The notes: generated by a model not told the origin, from the sequence alone. A DNA stretch of 64,000 nt from Monoplex corrugatus (GCA_030674185.1 CM060312.1:28634835-28698834); one strand, 5' to 3'. Numbered from the stretch's first letter, positions 45,436 through 57,541 are shown. Numbers and translations are program-made.

Positions 45436-45719
45436 ATTTAGTTGATAAGATTCTTTTATCTCAAAGGTCTATGACCAAGATAACCATGTAGGCCTACACT
45501 GTCCGTTCTTTAGAATTTGATTTGATTTCCAATCCCTTTTTAATTCAACGCTCTCTGAAGTTTATATAAATGTAGTCCCTAATTGTCCTTTGCTGACTGG
45601 GTTTCTGCTGAACGTTTTCATATTTTTCAGACTCCGTGTCTTCTTTCACACACACACTCCCACCCCCCACTTATGATTACCAAACTATCCGACACATCAT
45701 CAAGTTTCACTTTCAGACC

Positions 45720-46060
45720 TGTGGAGTAGAGTTCGGAGTTTGGAGTTTGTTCAAGACAGAGGGAGTTTCAGACCTGTGGAGTAGAGTTCGAAGTTTGGAG
45801 TTTGTTCAAGACAGAGTCATCACATATGTTTTCCACGCAAATCTGACAGTAATTATCTGGCACACTCCCTGAACCTCCACAAAATCACACGCGCTGGTAG
45901 AGTCCTGACTCACGTGGGAAGAGTGGGATATACAATTATGAAACATTAAGCTAGCGCTACTAGAACGATGGAAACATTAAGATGGGCAGCGAACAGGTCA
46001 GTTTTTAATGTTGCAGGCTGGAACTGAACTCAAGCTATCAAATCCTGAGTTCACAGCTCG
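45720..46060 (-). mobile_element. SINE-4 copy with 57-bp internal duplication
   Basis: GACCTGTGGAGTAGAGTTCG with GGAGTTTGTTCAAGACAGAG is doubled at 45717-45815; CTGACAGTAATTATCTGGCA, AAACATTAAGCTAGCGC and GGGCAGCGAACAGGTCAGTT follow. Confidence 0.78.
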
Positions 46061-46324
46061 AACACACAAAAAAGCAAGAAACAAACAAGAGAGAGAGACA
46101 GGGACAGAGAGAGACAGAGAGAGAAAGACAGAGAGAGAGAGATGCATATAATTATATATACCCTTTAAAGTGAACTCCGCAGCACAAAGTTCTACCGATA
46201 ACAACAAATCTATATCTGAAATCTAAACAAATAATCAGCTTCTGTAACGAAAGGCTCGTTATTTATTTAGTCATTCACTTACGTATTAATCGAGTTACCT
46301 ATTTCAGACCAATATTCCTTTTCG

Positions 46325-46407
<83 letters not shown>

Positions 46408-46420
46408 GCACACACACACA
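46325..46420. repeat. (AC)n microsatellite
   Basis: AC run to 46406 with GTGC variants after. Confidence 0.96.
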
Positions 46421-47440
46421 GTGAACACATACACAGATCTACATATTCAGGACATTAAATTCAAATAAGCAGCATTATCACACTGAACACGCTTGTATGC
46501 CGTATATATTTAGTATTCTTATCGGCTTCACAAAGAAATATCACAAGAAAAAGTATCTTCTTACCAAAAATCTAAGCCCAAGTTACGTTTGAATCAGTTC
46601 ATCAATCACAATTCCTTTGTGTATCAATCCACAGAACTGCTGATTTTCTTTTATTGATTTTTTCCTTTTATGTAAAACCTCTCTGAAGACCTACACTCAT
46701 TGAGATCTTGTTTAATTAAGAAGTTCAGACATAAACACCACAAGATCCGTGTACGTGCATTTAATAACGTACTGAAGTTTTCAAAATGATTTACTCCTTC
46801 GAGGAAAACTGCACAAAAGACTCCATGTTCCTTTCATCCGTTTAAGAGGAAAGCTGTATTGACTCAACAAAAATAAAAAAAATGTATAAAAAAAAAATCT
46901 CAAAGGCACCACTATAAAAACTCCGAGATCAGCACAAAGTAAATCACCTTCCCTGCACACACACAAACAGTAAACGCTTGTACAAAAACAAATACGACAA
47001 AAACAGACACCAGCACACAAGTCTTTGGCGACTAGCACTGAGAAACGAAAAAATGTAGGCCTACTCCACAAACCGAAAACTGTGGAACGCCTGCACAACC
47101 ACCACTAGTGAGTTATTTCCATAAAAAGGTGTAGCCTACCAGTAGGCCTACCACCACCACCACAGAACAAGAACCTGATTCCTCTCTCTGGTTTCTCTGA
47201 CTAGGGGTGTTGGTTAACTTTGTGGAGAGTTGATCAAGAGTTTTTCCTGTGCAGCCAAGTAGCGTGAAGAGGGCGAAATCCCCGATAGTTGAAGCACACC
47301 AGGCGTGGTCACCCCACACCACACAACGACGACAAAGAAAACTAGCCGAAGTGTATAAAGCCACACCTGATAGCAACGCGTCACACAATTTCCGCGTTTT
47401 GGGGATGAAACATTGCAAACAGGCGCTCGCAAGTTATTTC
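46421..47440. other. About 1 kb of unique sequence, no supported gene
   Basis: Open frames of about 100 codons on the minus strand (46781-47098, 47113-47418) have Cys/Phe-rich composition and no splice or motif support. Confidence 0.35.
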
Positions 47441-47441
47441 T

Positions 47442-47466
47442 TTTATACACACACACACACACACAC

Positions 47467-47561
<95 letters not shown>

Positions 47562-47660
47562 CGTGCGTGCGTGCATGCGTGCGTGCGTGCGTGCGTCTGT
47601 GTGTGTCGGTTTTCTTTCTGTTTGTCAGTGTATATGTTTGTGTCTGTCTGTCTCTCTAGT
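47442..47660. repeat. (AC)n, (CT)n, (GT)n and (GTGC)n tracts
   Basis: AC 47447-47468, CT 47470-47526, GT 47527-47552, GCGT 47560-47600. Confidence 0.95.
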
Positions 47661-47774
47661 GTGTTTTGGGGTCCCCCGCTCCCCCCAGCAATATTTTCTC
47701 GGATGCTTGTATACATGTAGGCCTACACGTTGTTTGTCACACTATACAGGCGCTGTGTTGTTATAGCTTTCATT

Positions 47775-48425
47775 CTGTAAACTCGTCTTCAGTGGGCATG
47801 CATGCTGGCTGTTTTCATGTTTCCATAAGCCACCGATCACTGACACGGCCCAAGCAAAAACACGAAAATAGAATCAGAACGCTTATTTCATACAACCAGA
47901 CAAGACAAGCACAAATTTTCGGCCAACTGGCCTTTCTCAAACGTAAACGTAAGATCACAAACGAACAACCACCAAATACAAAAAATTAGGAGAAAAAGAC
48001 AATCTTCCCTCCTGTTTCTCCCATTGGACGTTTAAGTTTAATTTTCGTATTTGGTGTTTGTTCGTTTGTGGTCTTACGGTTATGTTTGACAAAGCCAGTT
48101 GGCCGAAAATTGCGCCTGTCTTGTCTGCTTGTGCTACATACACGTTCTGATTCTATTTTCGTGTTGTTGTAGTTTTCTGGTTCCTGTTTTCTTGAAGGCG
48201 AGCAGTCGCATTTGTTTTGGATTGACATGGTCTACAAGATCTTTAACATGCATAGATGATATTCTAAATGTCTATACACACGAAGGGGCTTCAAGCACTT
48301 GTAGCTCTGCACATATGCTGACCTGGGAGAAGGGGAAAGATCGCCACCCTTTACTTGCTAGGTGGTACCCAGGCAAGTTTGAACCCAGAATTTCCGACTG
48401 GAAATCCACTATCCGAACCATATGA
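47775..48425 (-). mobile_element. SINE-1 copy split by a foldback element
   Basis: Left part ends CATAAGCCACCGATCACTGA; right part resumes GACATGGTCTACAAGATCTT and runs to the head (AATTTCCGACTGGAAATCC). The foldback at 47853-48220 lies between. Confidence 0.75.
47853..48220. mobile_element. Foldback element with about 120-bp inverted arms
   Basis: Left arm AACACGAAAATAGAATCAGA...ATTTTCGGCCAACTGGC pairs with right arm AGTTGGCCGAAAATTGCGCC...ATTCTATTTTCGTGTT around a spacer of about 70 bp. Flanks ACTGACACGG and ATTGACATGG look like a diverged 10-bp duplication. A right-arm-like piece (TACACGTTCTGGTTCTA) also occurs at 38042. Confidence 0.72.
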
Positions 48426-48599
48426 CCATCACACACGTCATTACTATTAACTAAGGGTATACACTTATTCCTGATTACGCTATATGGATGAATTTTACGA
48501 AATAAAATACTACGAAGTGCTGAAAGTTAACAACACGACAGCTGACGCAGTTTCTTGATATCTTCTGTTCATCTAATAATTATAAATGATCAATGAATA

Positions 48600-48780
48600 A
48601 TATATATATATCTATCTTTTTGTTTTGTTTTGTTTGTTTGTTTGTTTGATGTGTAGACGTCGGCAGAATCCAATTCTGGATATACGTGCCAACGGTGGAA
48701 AAAACTGGGGGAGAGCACACAGGATTCCTAACTTCAAAAAAAAAGAGATTTTTTTTTTTTGGGGGGGGGGGGGGGGGGAC
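48600..48780. repeat. (TTTG)n and poly-T/poly-G
   Basis: TTTG runs 48620-48645; poly-T then poly-G 48745-48778. Confidence 0.9.
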
Positions 48781-48881
48781 TGACCGTCGGCAGGCTTCAC
48801 TTCAGCTGAAAGTTGGTATAATCAGCTGGCCTAGCCGACCCCCAGCACCATCTAGTATGGTCGCTGGGGCCCCCTCCTCGT

Positions 48882-49066
48882 TCAGCAGGCTGGTTTTGGG
48901 CTGCATCTGAGGCCAGACACAGCCATCCTGAACTGGTGTGCCGACGATAAGGTGATGATATCGTCTGGCAGACCATTCCACTCTGTTGTCGTTCGAGGGA
49001 AGAAAGAATTCCTAAAGGTGGTGGTGTTTGAGCGTTCAACCACGAAGCACCTGTTGTTGTTATATT
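48882..49066 (-). pseudogene. Reverse-transcriptase C-terminal relic (non-LTR type)
   Basis: Minus strand reads NNRCFVVERSNTTTFRNSFF, PRTTTEWNGLPDDIITLSSA and HQFRMAVSGLRCSPKPAC to a stop. NSFFPRTxxxWNxLP is a well-known late motif of LINE reverse-transcriptase proteins. Intact for about 60 codons, 5'-truncated. Confidence 0.85.
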
Positions 49067-49093
49067 ATATTACTCATGTATATATATATATAC

Positions 49094-49275
49094 GTCCCGT
49101 GTGAAACCGACGTGACACTGTCTCTTTCCTACGTTCCCTGGTACAGATGGGAGAATCTGTTTAAGGTCACAGTGGATTTGGAAACGTTTGTTGTCTGTGT
49201 GGTTATTCCAATCCTTCTGCCAGAAATCTGTCACATAAGTCTGTACTTTGGGTCTCAGGTCTGTGTAAGGGACAA
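49094..49275 (-). pseudogene. LINE relic, region after RNase H
   Basis: FVPYTDLRPKVQTYVTDFWQ and KDWNNHTDNKRFQIHCDLKQ, then ILPSVPGNVGKRQCHVGFTR. PYTDL-x-W-x3-W-x(N)-DNK-L is the region between RNase H and the Arg-rich tail in I/jockey-like elements. The open frame extends upstream to 49363 but its first 30 residues are not diagnostic. A separate (AT)n lies between this and the neighbouring relic. Confidence 0.75.
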
Positions 49276-49844
49276 ATGATTTAAACATCTTTTCTCTTGT
49301 GGTATTACTGACAAGGCAGGCCGCTTTTTTATATGAGCAAACAAAACTTTTCTGAAAGTTCATACAACAAATCCCAAACTTTCAAGCTGCTATGCATGAT
49401 ACGACACAAGTGTATGTAGGAGGGTAGGAAGGGAAAGGGGTGCCCTTGCCAGCTTGCGCTAACTCAGCAGGTGACTCACGACAGATGCATGTAGATAACA
49501 AACACGCACACCTGTTCTGGCGTTTTAACACAGGTGTAACCAATGCTGTCTATGATCTATAAAAGTTGAGTGCAGGCTTAACAACCACACAAGCTGGCTC
49601 AGTCGAAAATACCATAAACTCCAATCAGAGTTCACATACTCAGTCTCTGCCTGCAGGCCACAATCGTCTGTTCGTTCATTGATTGAGGTTTAAAGTCCTT
49701 CCACATGTTGTGAATACAATAGCTAGCATGTTAAAAAAAAATCAAAAGAAACTTTAAAATGATGTGTCCAAGGATGAAAAGGCTAATGAGTGAGAGACAA
49801 CATGAAAATATGGCCAGTGAACCCATTAACTATAGTCAGAATGA

Positions 49845-50110
49845 GTCCTAGTTCATGTGTTTGGAGATTGCTCAGGCTGAATTCGGCCAAAAAATTCGGA
49901 CAAATTCTATACGCACTCTACCCAAATCTGCAAGACTCACTGAGTGTGCTCAAGACCCTTTGTGCTAGCATGGTCTTGAAATGGGGAGTAGGACAGACTA
50001 ATGACACCGACACCACCAAAATGATTAAGATGGGCAGCAAACATGGCAACTTTCAAGTTGCCACACTCAAGACACATACAAACTCTGAAATCCCTGGCTC
50101 TATCAAAAAA
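49845..50110 (-). mobile_element. SINE-4 copy
   Basis: CTCTACCCAAATCTGCAAGA, GCTAGCATGGTCTTGAAATG, CCACCAAAATGATTAAGATG and GGGCAGCAAACATGGCAACT in reversed family order. Confidence 0.72.
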
Positions 50111-50144
50111 CAAAAACAAAAAAACTACGTTAAATCTGCAGCCT

Positions 50145-50215
50145 GCCCTAGGATTGAACCTACAACCCTTGCATTATCAGTATGGTACTCTATATCCAAC
50201 TGAGTGAATAGGCCA
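50145..50215 (-). mobile_element. tRNA-like SINE head
   Basis: Minus strand: CACTCAGTTGGATATAGAGT (A-box region) and GGTTCAATCC (B-box). Not a plausible functional tRNA: the acceptor stem does not pair and no anticodon loop is clear. Confidence 0.55.
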
Positions 50216-50399
50216 CTTTTGAGTTTGGTCGCTGGTCATGGAGGACGTTAAAAGGTTTTTGTTGTTGTTGTTGGGTGTTTTATCAAAGGAGAGCTTCATG
50301 TCAGCCACAGAAGTGTGTACATGTGAGTGTGTTCATTATTTTTTCTCATGTCTATTCAAATGTTATATATATGTGTGTCTCTAAGCCTTTCTACCTGAG

Positions 50400-50745
50400 A
50401 ACAGAATGTGTTGGCAATCTCTACAAGATTTGTGTGTGTGTGTGTTTCTGAATAGTTCTTTATGGCTGAAGAGTTGTAAATGATAAGTTTTGAAATCACA
50501 GTGCCAAGTTCAAGATCACATAGACCAAAAACGCCCCTTCAATCAGCACATTAAGAACATGTGTGAATAATACTTTCTCAGGAACATCGGACAATATTAT
50601 TTATATTTGTCATTGTTGTGACAGTCTACCACTGTCTTCGCTTCACTTCATATTTTGCTTTGGTAAGTTCACAGTCACCTTGAGAAGAAAGTCTACAAAA
50701 TCAGGATTTTCTGTAATTTCTTTTATCAAAATAGGACAGAACAGC
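50400..50745 (+). repeat. Family-7 copy 3
   Basis: TACTTTCTCAGGAACATCGG, GACAGTCTACCACTGTCTTC, AGTCACCTTGAGAAGAAAG and AATCAGGATTTTCTGTAAT. Confidence 0.8.
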
Positions 50746-51084
50746 TTGACCATTTTGCTTTTGTTTTGTTTTGCTTTTTTGTTTTTGTAGGGTGGTGGTT
50801 TGCTACCCCATCTTCTACACTGTTTTTGTATCACCCCAACCCTCCACCCCCTCCACCCCCACACACACACACACACAAACACACTCTGCAACTGTCAGCT
50901 CTCAAACACATTTTCAAACCCACCAAAACTGATGTCACCATGATAATAGGGCATGATGGGCCAAAGAATCTGGTTACAATTTCCACAAGGCCGTGATGAC
51001 AAGAATAGGAATGACAGTGACGATGCTATCGAGTTCCATTTCAGATTGCGACTGCCTGACAGGACTTAACACTTACGGTACTTT

Positions 51085-51350
51085 CATAACATATTCTGGA
51101 ATGAACCAGGCCCAAGTGATACGGACACCTGCAGCGTTGGTCTAAAAATTTGCATTACACTATCTGTGAGTGATGTATCCATGTAGCGGATGCGTGGTCC
51201 AATTCTTCCCGACAACCAAACAGCACGCTCAAATCTGGGTAGCAGCAAGTCAGGACAAAAAAAAGAAACCTCAATAATTCTTGGGGGATTCGAACACAGA
51301 ACCTGTCAGTTGTCCGTTGGACTAACCACTTCACCATAACGACCGGTTTG
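51085..51350 (-). mobile_element. SINE-3 copy 2
   Basis: Minus-strand head TTATGGTGAAGTGGTTAGTC and GTGTTCGAATCCCCC, body to CAGGTGTCCGTATCACTTGG. Aligns with 39450-39725 along its length. Confidence 0.8.
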
Positions 51351-51779
51351 TAAAGACTACAATTGAATTTTATGATTCATACAGCCTGTGAGTGGCCCAC
51401 TTTGTTATGGCAACTATTTTCGTATCATATGTCCGCCATGGTTATGTCAGCTTGGTGCTGAATACTTCAACTGTCTTTCTATGTAAAGATCTCATCCATG
51501 AAAAGGGTTCTGCATGGGCTTGAGGAGTCTGCTATATGATTAATGCCAGTCCTGAAAGTGAAACCTGAGTTTTGGGATCTATCCTGAATGAAGTACATTT
51601 AAAACAACAGTGGGTACACTTGAAATCTATTATTATCTTGATGGACAGCCTGTTGTGTCTTCACTCAGTTCTCGTTAGTATTTCTGAAAAATGTTTTCAG
51701 GGGTAGGTGATGACATCACAAAAAAATTTACAATATTGTTAAGGGTGCTTTCTGTTTTTAACATTCCTCTGTTTCTGTC

Positions 51780-51925
51780 TCTTGCTTGTTTTTGTTTTTC
51801 AAGGGGGGGGGGAGGGGGAGGAGGGGGGAGGGAGATAATGACACAGAGACAGAGACAGGGAAACCGAGAAAGAGAGAAACAGAGAGAGACAGAGACAGAG
51901 ACAAACAGAGAGAGAGTAGGAAACA
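51780..51925. repeat. Poly-G and GA/ACAG tracts
   Basis: G-rich 51802-51832, then purine-rich runs. Confidence 0.88.
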
Positions 51926-51984
51926 TGGAGAGATCGAAACTTGGAATGAACACTGACTGACAGACTACTGTTATCGTTACTTTT

Positions 51985-52050
51985 GTTTAGATAAAGCCCA
52001 GCTGACTGCGAAGAGCCATATCAGGGCTACTATAACCATTTGAAAACAAC
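51985..52050 (+). repeat. Family-5 end fragment
   Basis: AAAGCCCAGCTGACTGCGAA and CATATCAGGGCTACTATAAC only. Confidence 0.65.
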
Positions 52051-52404
52051 TAAAGAAACTTTTCAGAAAATAAAAAATGCCAAAGAAACAAAAGAAAAAG
52101 AACACATTTATGAAAACCAAAGAACCGTTTCCTTATTCTACAATACCGGTCAGTACAGCAGGCAAAAAGGCTCAGTGGTTTTACTACAACTTCGACAGTT
52201 AACCGACTTGAGAGGTACCCATTGAGCCATCGGTAAAACGAGGTACGCTAAGACCGCCAAGAGTTACTTCCCGTCAGTCGCTACCAACTGTGCACGCCAT
52301 TCCTGTTTACGTTTTAGTGCTCGAGACATATCGGTAACAGTTCAGTTCGGGAATGCGATGTTTTCGCTGATACGCATTCGAAGTCCATGCACATTACTGT
52401 TATG

Positions 52405-52503
52405 ATAATCAAGACACTGGCTGTTTTTGTTATTATTATTGCTGTTCTTACTGTAATCAAGACACTGGCTGTTTTTGTTATTATTATTGCTGTTCTTACT
52501 GTT
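52405..52503. repeat. 48-bp exact tandem duplication
   Basis: AATCAAGACACTGGCTGTTT through GCTGTTCTTACTG occurs twice without change, so it is recent. Confidence 0.93.
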
Positions 52504-52734
52504 TATTTTCGTCATCATTATGCCTGATTTTTTTTTTCTCAACGTGACCCTCACTCATGACAACAAAGGGAAAGCAGCATCACAAATTGCATCAGCAATC
52601 TAAATTTCTCCAGTAAGCATCATCACACTCGTTGCATGCAGATGGTGATAACGTGTCACATCATACCTGCCAGCAAGCTGGAAATCTGTACATTGTATTC
52701 TAGTATCACAGTCAAATATATTTTTATTTTATCA

Positions 52735-52860
52735 AAGCAAACACACACAAGCACGCGCGCGCGCACACACGCACACACGGGCACGCACGTACACGAACGC
52801 ACACACACATACACACACCACACTTATTCTTACACACACATGCTTACAAACATATTGTAT
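52735..52860. repeat. (AC)n with CG variants
   Basis: ACAC/GCGC mixed run 52740-52850. Confidence 0.9.
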
Positions 52861-53319
52861 ACTTTTTTTATCTAATTTATTGTTCTTGTTCTGTTGTTAT
52901 TACAGAATGGCTGGCTGGCTTTTTTTTGTTTTGTTTTGCTTTTTTGTTTTTGTTTTTTGTTGTTGTTGCTTTACTGTTACTATTGTTGCTGTTACTGCTG
53001 CAGATGAGAACACTATCATTTTTTCCACAAACTTTTATATAATTTTTTTGTTTTTCAACAGACATCAAATGTGGTAATAAAAAATTATAATAAACTATAT
53101 TATGTATATATATATATATGAAAAGACATTGTTGACATATAAACATCATACACTATACTTCTTTAGCATGCAGAATATACAAGGTCTAAGCACTTGTCAA
53201 CATTTAAAAATTCTTTTTTTTTCAAATTATATCTTTTTGCTGTATGACATTTAAACATCAATAAACAATATGGTAACAATGAGAACATTATCTTTTTTAT
53301 TTAATTTTTGTAGTTTAAT

Positions 53320-53625
53320 TTTTCTCAGATGAGTGTGTGCATATTGTTTTGCCCACACTGTGCAGGCAGTAGATCTGTGTTCCTGCACAGCCTGCATACT
53401 CTGTCATCAGTGGGCATGGATACTGGGTGTTTCCATGTTTCCATAACACATGACTTACAGGATCTTTAACATGCATATATGATATTTTGCATATGTTCAT
53501 TCATGAAAGGAGTTTAGGCACATACATGGTCTGCACACATGGTCTGACTTGGAGATCAGAAAAATCTCCGCTCTTTACCCACCAGGCGGGAGATATTCAG
53601 ACAATGTGGTTACAATGCACACACA
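53320..53625 (-). mobile_element. SINE-1 copy
   Basis: TTTTGCCCACACTGTGCAGG, TTCCATGTTTCCATAACACA, GATCTTTAACATGCATATAT and CTCTTTACCCACCAGGCGGG, reversed. Uninterrupted at both insertion sites used in the other copies. Confidence 0.82.
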
Positions 53626-53639
53626 ACATACACATCCAT

Positions 53640-54560
53640 TAAAAAATGGAAAGCTAAAAAGCAGAAGTATACAGAAAACAGATATAGACAGGTCTTCCAG
53701 CAGTACATGTGACCAAGTCTCTCCCTCAACAAATCATTTCAAACCTTTTGCTGGTGTGAGCAACATCTGTCCCCAACCTTATTTCAAATACCTTGAGAAC
53801 CAGAGCTTAAAGCAATACTGTGTCAGTAATGTATGTTGCACACAAGTATATTTTGATGCTCTTTGACAACACGCAATGTTTAATCTTCCAAATGTTTTCT
53901 CAATAATGAAAACATAAAAACTATCACAATCAGCCCTAGGTTCAATTTGCTGTGCATGAAGGTACAGGCTGGATCGGGAGTCACAGCTTTAATAATTACT
54001 AGCATTCTCCTCTTCTGGTGACGTTCTATGGTACATCCTGCCATTTTACTTTTTATATGTGACCTTGCATGAAGCTGGTAGACAGGCTGAGAGAGCAACT
54101 TTTGCATGTTTCAGAATGGTTGAGACTGCGACTTTAGCACATTTCAAACTGTGTAACTGTGCAAGCCTTTCTTGAGAGTGCCTGGTGTCTGTCAGGTGTA
54201 AAACTCTGATCATACACACACAGATTGGCACTTCTCCATAAGAAGCTGGCAGGGCTCAGCAATGGATGCTATAATTTTCAATATCAAAATTCCCATGAAA
54301 AACAAACTGACATAGATTCCCATGCTTGCTATGAAAATGACCATTCAAAGTAAAGAGATGAAGAAGAAAAACTAAAGAACAGATGTTGATGGTTATGATA
54401 TCAAATCTTTCTGAACATGAGACATTTCAAGTTTATCAGCATCATCAACATCTTAAGTATTTACTCATCAAAATTACCACAATCATCATCATCATCTTAA
54501 GTTATGCATATTGTGCCCAACAGACTGAATAATGAAGATTTTGGGGGTTTTGTCTGTTTG
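53640..54560. other. Unique sequence, nothing supported
   Basis: Minus-strand frame near 54046-54231 contains a MITE-end-like word (CTGTCTACCAGCTTC) and is not called. A GATGATGATG-type run lies at about 54482-54496. Confidence 0.35.
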
Positions 54561-54564
54561 CTTG

Positions 54565-54581
54565 CATGCTTGCATGCTTGC

Positions 54582-54629
<48 letters not shown>

Positions 54630-54645
54630 TTGTTTGTTTGTTCTT
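54565..54645. repeat. (TTGC)n/(TTTG)n
   Basis: TTGC units then TTTG units. Confidence 0.95.
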
Positions 54646-54699
54646 TCCGTCTCCTGACCATTTCTTGCCAACAAGAGAGAGATCTGTGTCTCTCTGAAT

Positions 54700-54935
54700 G
54701 TTGACAAAAATCTGTGGGCAAAATTTTCTCAGCTCTCTGCAGGTGGATTTTTACCAAATTCTGTCGAAAAAGTGCCTGAAATCAGCATTTTGTGAATCTA
54801 TCACTGTTCTTGGTGCATATCAATTTTATCTCAACTGAAGCTTCTTAGATCACAGTAATGAGTAATTTTGAGAAGGTAGGCCTACGAACTCTGTATTTTC
54901 TGTAATAATTTTGGCATAAAACTCAGATAAGGATC
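54700..54935 (+). repeat. Family-7 copy 4, shorter
   Basis: TTTTACCAAATTCTG, AAATCAGCATTTTGTGAATC, TCAACTGAAGCTTCTTAGAT and AACTCTGTATTTTCTGTAAT. Confidence 0.65.
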
Positions 54936-55327
54936 ACATTACTTCATGAATGAGGTTAAGTACAGAAGATTCAGATATCACTATGTGCATGCCCCCAAAT
55001 TTTACACCTTATGTAAAATTGTACACATCAGTTGAAGCTTTGCCAAAGACTGCCTTGTTCATTTCAAGAACTGCAGTAATCTCCAAGTGCAACACAAACA
55101 AGAAGTGTATAATTTCAAACACTCACCAAACAGGATCTCAGTCATGTAACTGTGTGCTGCACTGACAACAACAATAGCCAACACCAACACAGTCACAGTG
55201 ACACAGAGTGTAGAAAGGAAAGTGAAGGATATGACATGAATTTTAATATAGATATCCAAGATTTCTTTATTTGTCTTTTCCTAAATAGCAAGGAAATTTG
55301 GTCTGCAGGCTTGTCAATGTCATATTA

Positions 55328-55588
55328 TAAACACACACACACACACACACACACCACACACTCACACACACACACACACACACACACCACACACACACAC
55401 ACACACACACGCACACACACAAACACACACATGTACACACAGGTTCACTCGCACACACATACACACACATTCCTATGTAAACAGATGCACACATAAACAC
55501 ATACATGCGCGCGCATGCACAGTGGTCACGTATGTGTGAAGACAATACCAAAGTTCCCTACCACATTTATCAAAATTTTTCAATCCCT

Positions 55589-55660
<72 letters not shown>
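55328..55660. repeat. (AC)n tracts
   Basis: AC runs 55331-55440 and 55590-55658 with unique sequence and a short GCGC block between. Confidence 0.95.
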
Positions 55661-55663
<3 letters not shown>

Positions 55664-56149
55664 GTCTAAAATCACTTTAGTGAATAGACATTAAATCAAA
55701 GACCACCACCACACACACACATTCATTCTACCCCACACAGGCATGCCTCCTAATCACCCTCTCTTACAGTATATATTTATACTATTTATCTAACCTCCCT
55801 CCACACCCCTCCTGGGCACATTTAGTTGATTGGCTCATAATCAAGTATTACACTACTTACAGAAATGTCAAACTATCACAAGATTCAAATACTCCCCACC
55901 CCTTCCCCCATCCCCCATCCTCGATAAGGCAATGACCGCAGACAATGGATGTGAATACGTAAATGTTAGCTAACACCAGTAACAGTTTTACAGCAACAAG
56001 GGACTGACACTCCAAGAGCATATATAATATAGTATACACCAGTTGCGTGCGCCCAAAAATAAAAAACATAAATTTGTACAGAAAATAATGACACAATCAA
56101 TAATAATCATGTAACCATGCATACCCATGCACAGAAAAAATCCTGCAAT

Positions 56150-56164
56150 CCACACACACACACA

Positions 56165-56229
<65 letters not shown>

Positions 56230-56282
56230 ACACACACATGTACGCATACATACACACAAACACCACACACACACACACACAA
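56150..56282. repeat. (AC)n microsatellite in intron 1
   Basis: AC run to 56228, then variants; about 220 bp inside the intron after the C1 exon donor. Confidence 0.95.
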
Positions 56283-56500
56283 AGAGAAAACAAGCCAAAC
56301 TCACCATCAAAAAAATATTATTTACATTTAACTAAAGTGAAAACACTGCAGACAGGTTGACTTTGTATTTCACACAGAACATTTCATAAACAGTGTCAAA
56401 AACAAGAAAGAAACAAACAAACTAGCAGACACACAAACCTGTCCAAACAAACAAGACTCACAACAACAAAAACAAACGTAAACAGAAGGCAAAGTTTCGG

Positions 56501-56506
56501 ACTTAC
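56501..56506 (-). other. 5' splice donor of the C1 exon
   Basis: GTAAGT on the minus strand, directly after the codon fragment following Asn122. It leaves phase 1 (one base carried over). The frame runs on only into low-complexity sequence, which supports an intron start here. Confidence 0.8.
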
Positions 56507-56873
56507 GGTTACATCGCTGGCACTGCTTGTAGAGCCCCCATATAAAGTCTCCACATTTGTCACACCAGGTGGGGTTGTTCAACTGGCATGCCACAAACTG
56601 GTGCCCTCGACCTGTCCCTCTCTGCTTCATCGAAGCCATCTCAATCTGTTCTGGGAAAGGCTGCCACACAGCATCACTGTCATACAAGCTGCTCGGCCGT
56701 GAAGCAGTTCCTTTCCGTTTGCCAGGAAGAAATCGTTGGATGACACTTTCATAGTTACTTTCCAGGTTCGCCTGAACTTTTCCAAGTTTTCGTCGTATCA
56801 CATCCAGCACAGGCTCGGAGTTTGGATTGTGTTCTCCGACATTTCCTGCTGCAGCTGAGCTGGCTGCTGCCAT
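56507..56873 (-). CDS. First coding exon of a C1-domain (RASSF1/5-like) protein
   Basis: The exon encodes 122 residues plus one base of codon 123. The start ATG has a near-ideal context (A at -3, G at +4). Residues 1-20 are Ala/Ser/Asn-rich; about 20-50 look helical and charged. A C1 zinc finger begins at His91 with Cys104, Cys107, Cys118 and Cys121; the stretch PTWCDKCGDFIWG is the best landmark. The Cys107-Cys118 spacing is 10 residues, shorter than the 13-14 of classical C1 domains. C1 domains bind diacylglycerol or act as membrane and Ras-interaction modules; the WCDxCGDFIWG wording resembles RASSF1/RASSF5 tumour-suppressor scaffolds. The exon stops inside the finger at a perfect GTAAGT donor, so the remaining His and Cys ligands must lie in a later exon. 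No RA or SARAH domain was seen here, so the family call is inference. Other C1 proteins (PKC, RasGRP, chimaerin) match less well. Confidence 0.82.
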
Positions 56874-57540
56874 TGTTGTTTTCTGCTATCTCACTATTCT
56901 CAGAGCTCAACAAACTTCCTCATAACGTAACATTCAATATTTCACATTATCTATATTACTGTGGTCTTTTATAATATTCACATTGGCAATGTTGAAAACA
57001 TCAAGTCTTGTACTGCTATCAATATTATGAATGTCTGCTGAATTCACACTGGCAGAGTTGTACACATGACTTTTAAACTACGCAAAATGTATGCAGAAAC
57101 CTGATATGGTACTGTTATCAAGTCTTTATTTGTACAGTCATGCTCAGTAGTCTCAACAAGCTGAGTGAAGTTTTCAAGCTGACAGTGAAGTCAACACTGA
57201 GACAGACTGATAAGAACAACGGATTAAATTTAGAAGAAGACCGTAAGTTGTTCACACAACATTCTGATCTCTTGTACTTGTTTTCAATTCTCTGCTTTCT
57301 GAGTCTATGACAATTCCTCAGAAATTCTTCTCACAGTTGACTATGAAAACAACACACACCTTAACTTCAGTAACTGTTCAGTGTTACAGAAGAAACTGCA
57401 CATGAAGGAAATATTTCCCTTTAGGGAGAGGAGTGGCCAGGTGTCTCTATCAGCCCAGGCCCCTTGGTGTCCCCATTTCAGCGACAATGACGAGTCAATG
57501 TTAACTGCTGCTTCTGAGTATGATGTGTCCTTCCTGTGAC
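56874..57540. other. Upstream of the C1 exon
   Basis: AT-rich unique DNA expected to hold the 5' UTR border or promoter. An AG directly upstream of the ATG (GATAGCAG) could be an acceptor. No TATA box or CpG cluster stands out. Confidence 0.3.
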
Positions 57541-57541
57541 A

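Noticed and set aside
55107..55141. 35-base minus-strand exon completing the C1 finger
   Set aside because: Good acceptor and G|GTGAGT donor, but the phase does not match the C1 exon and the peptide has no HxxC ligand pattern.
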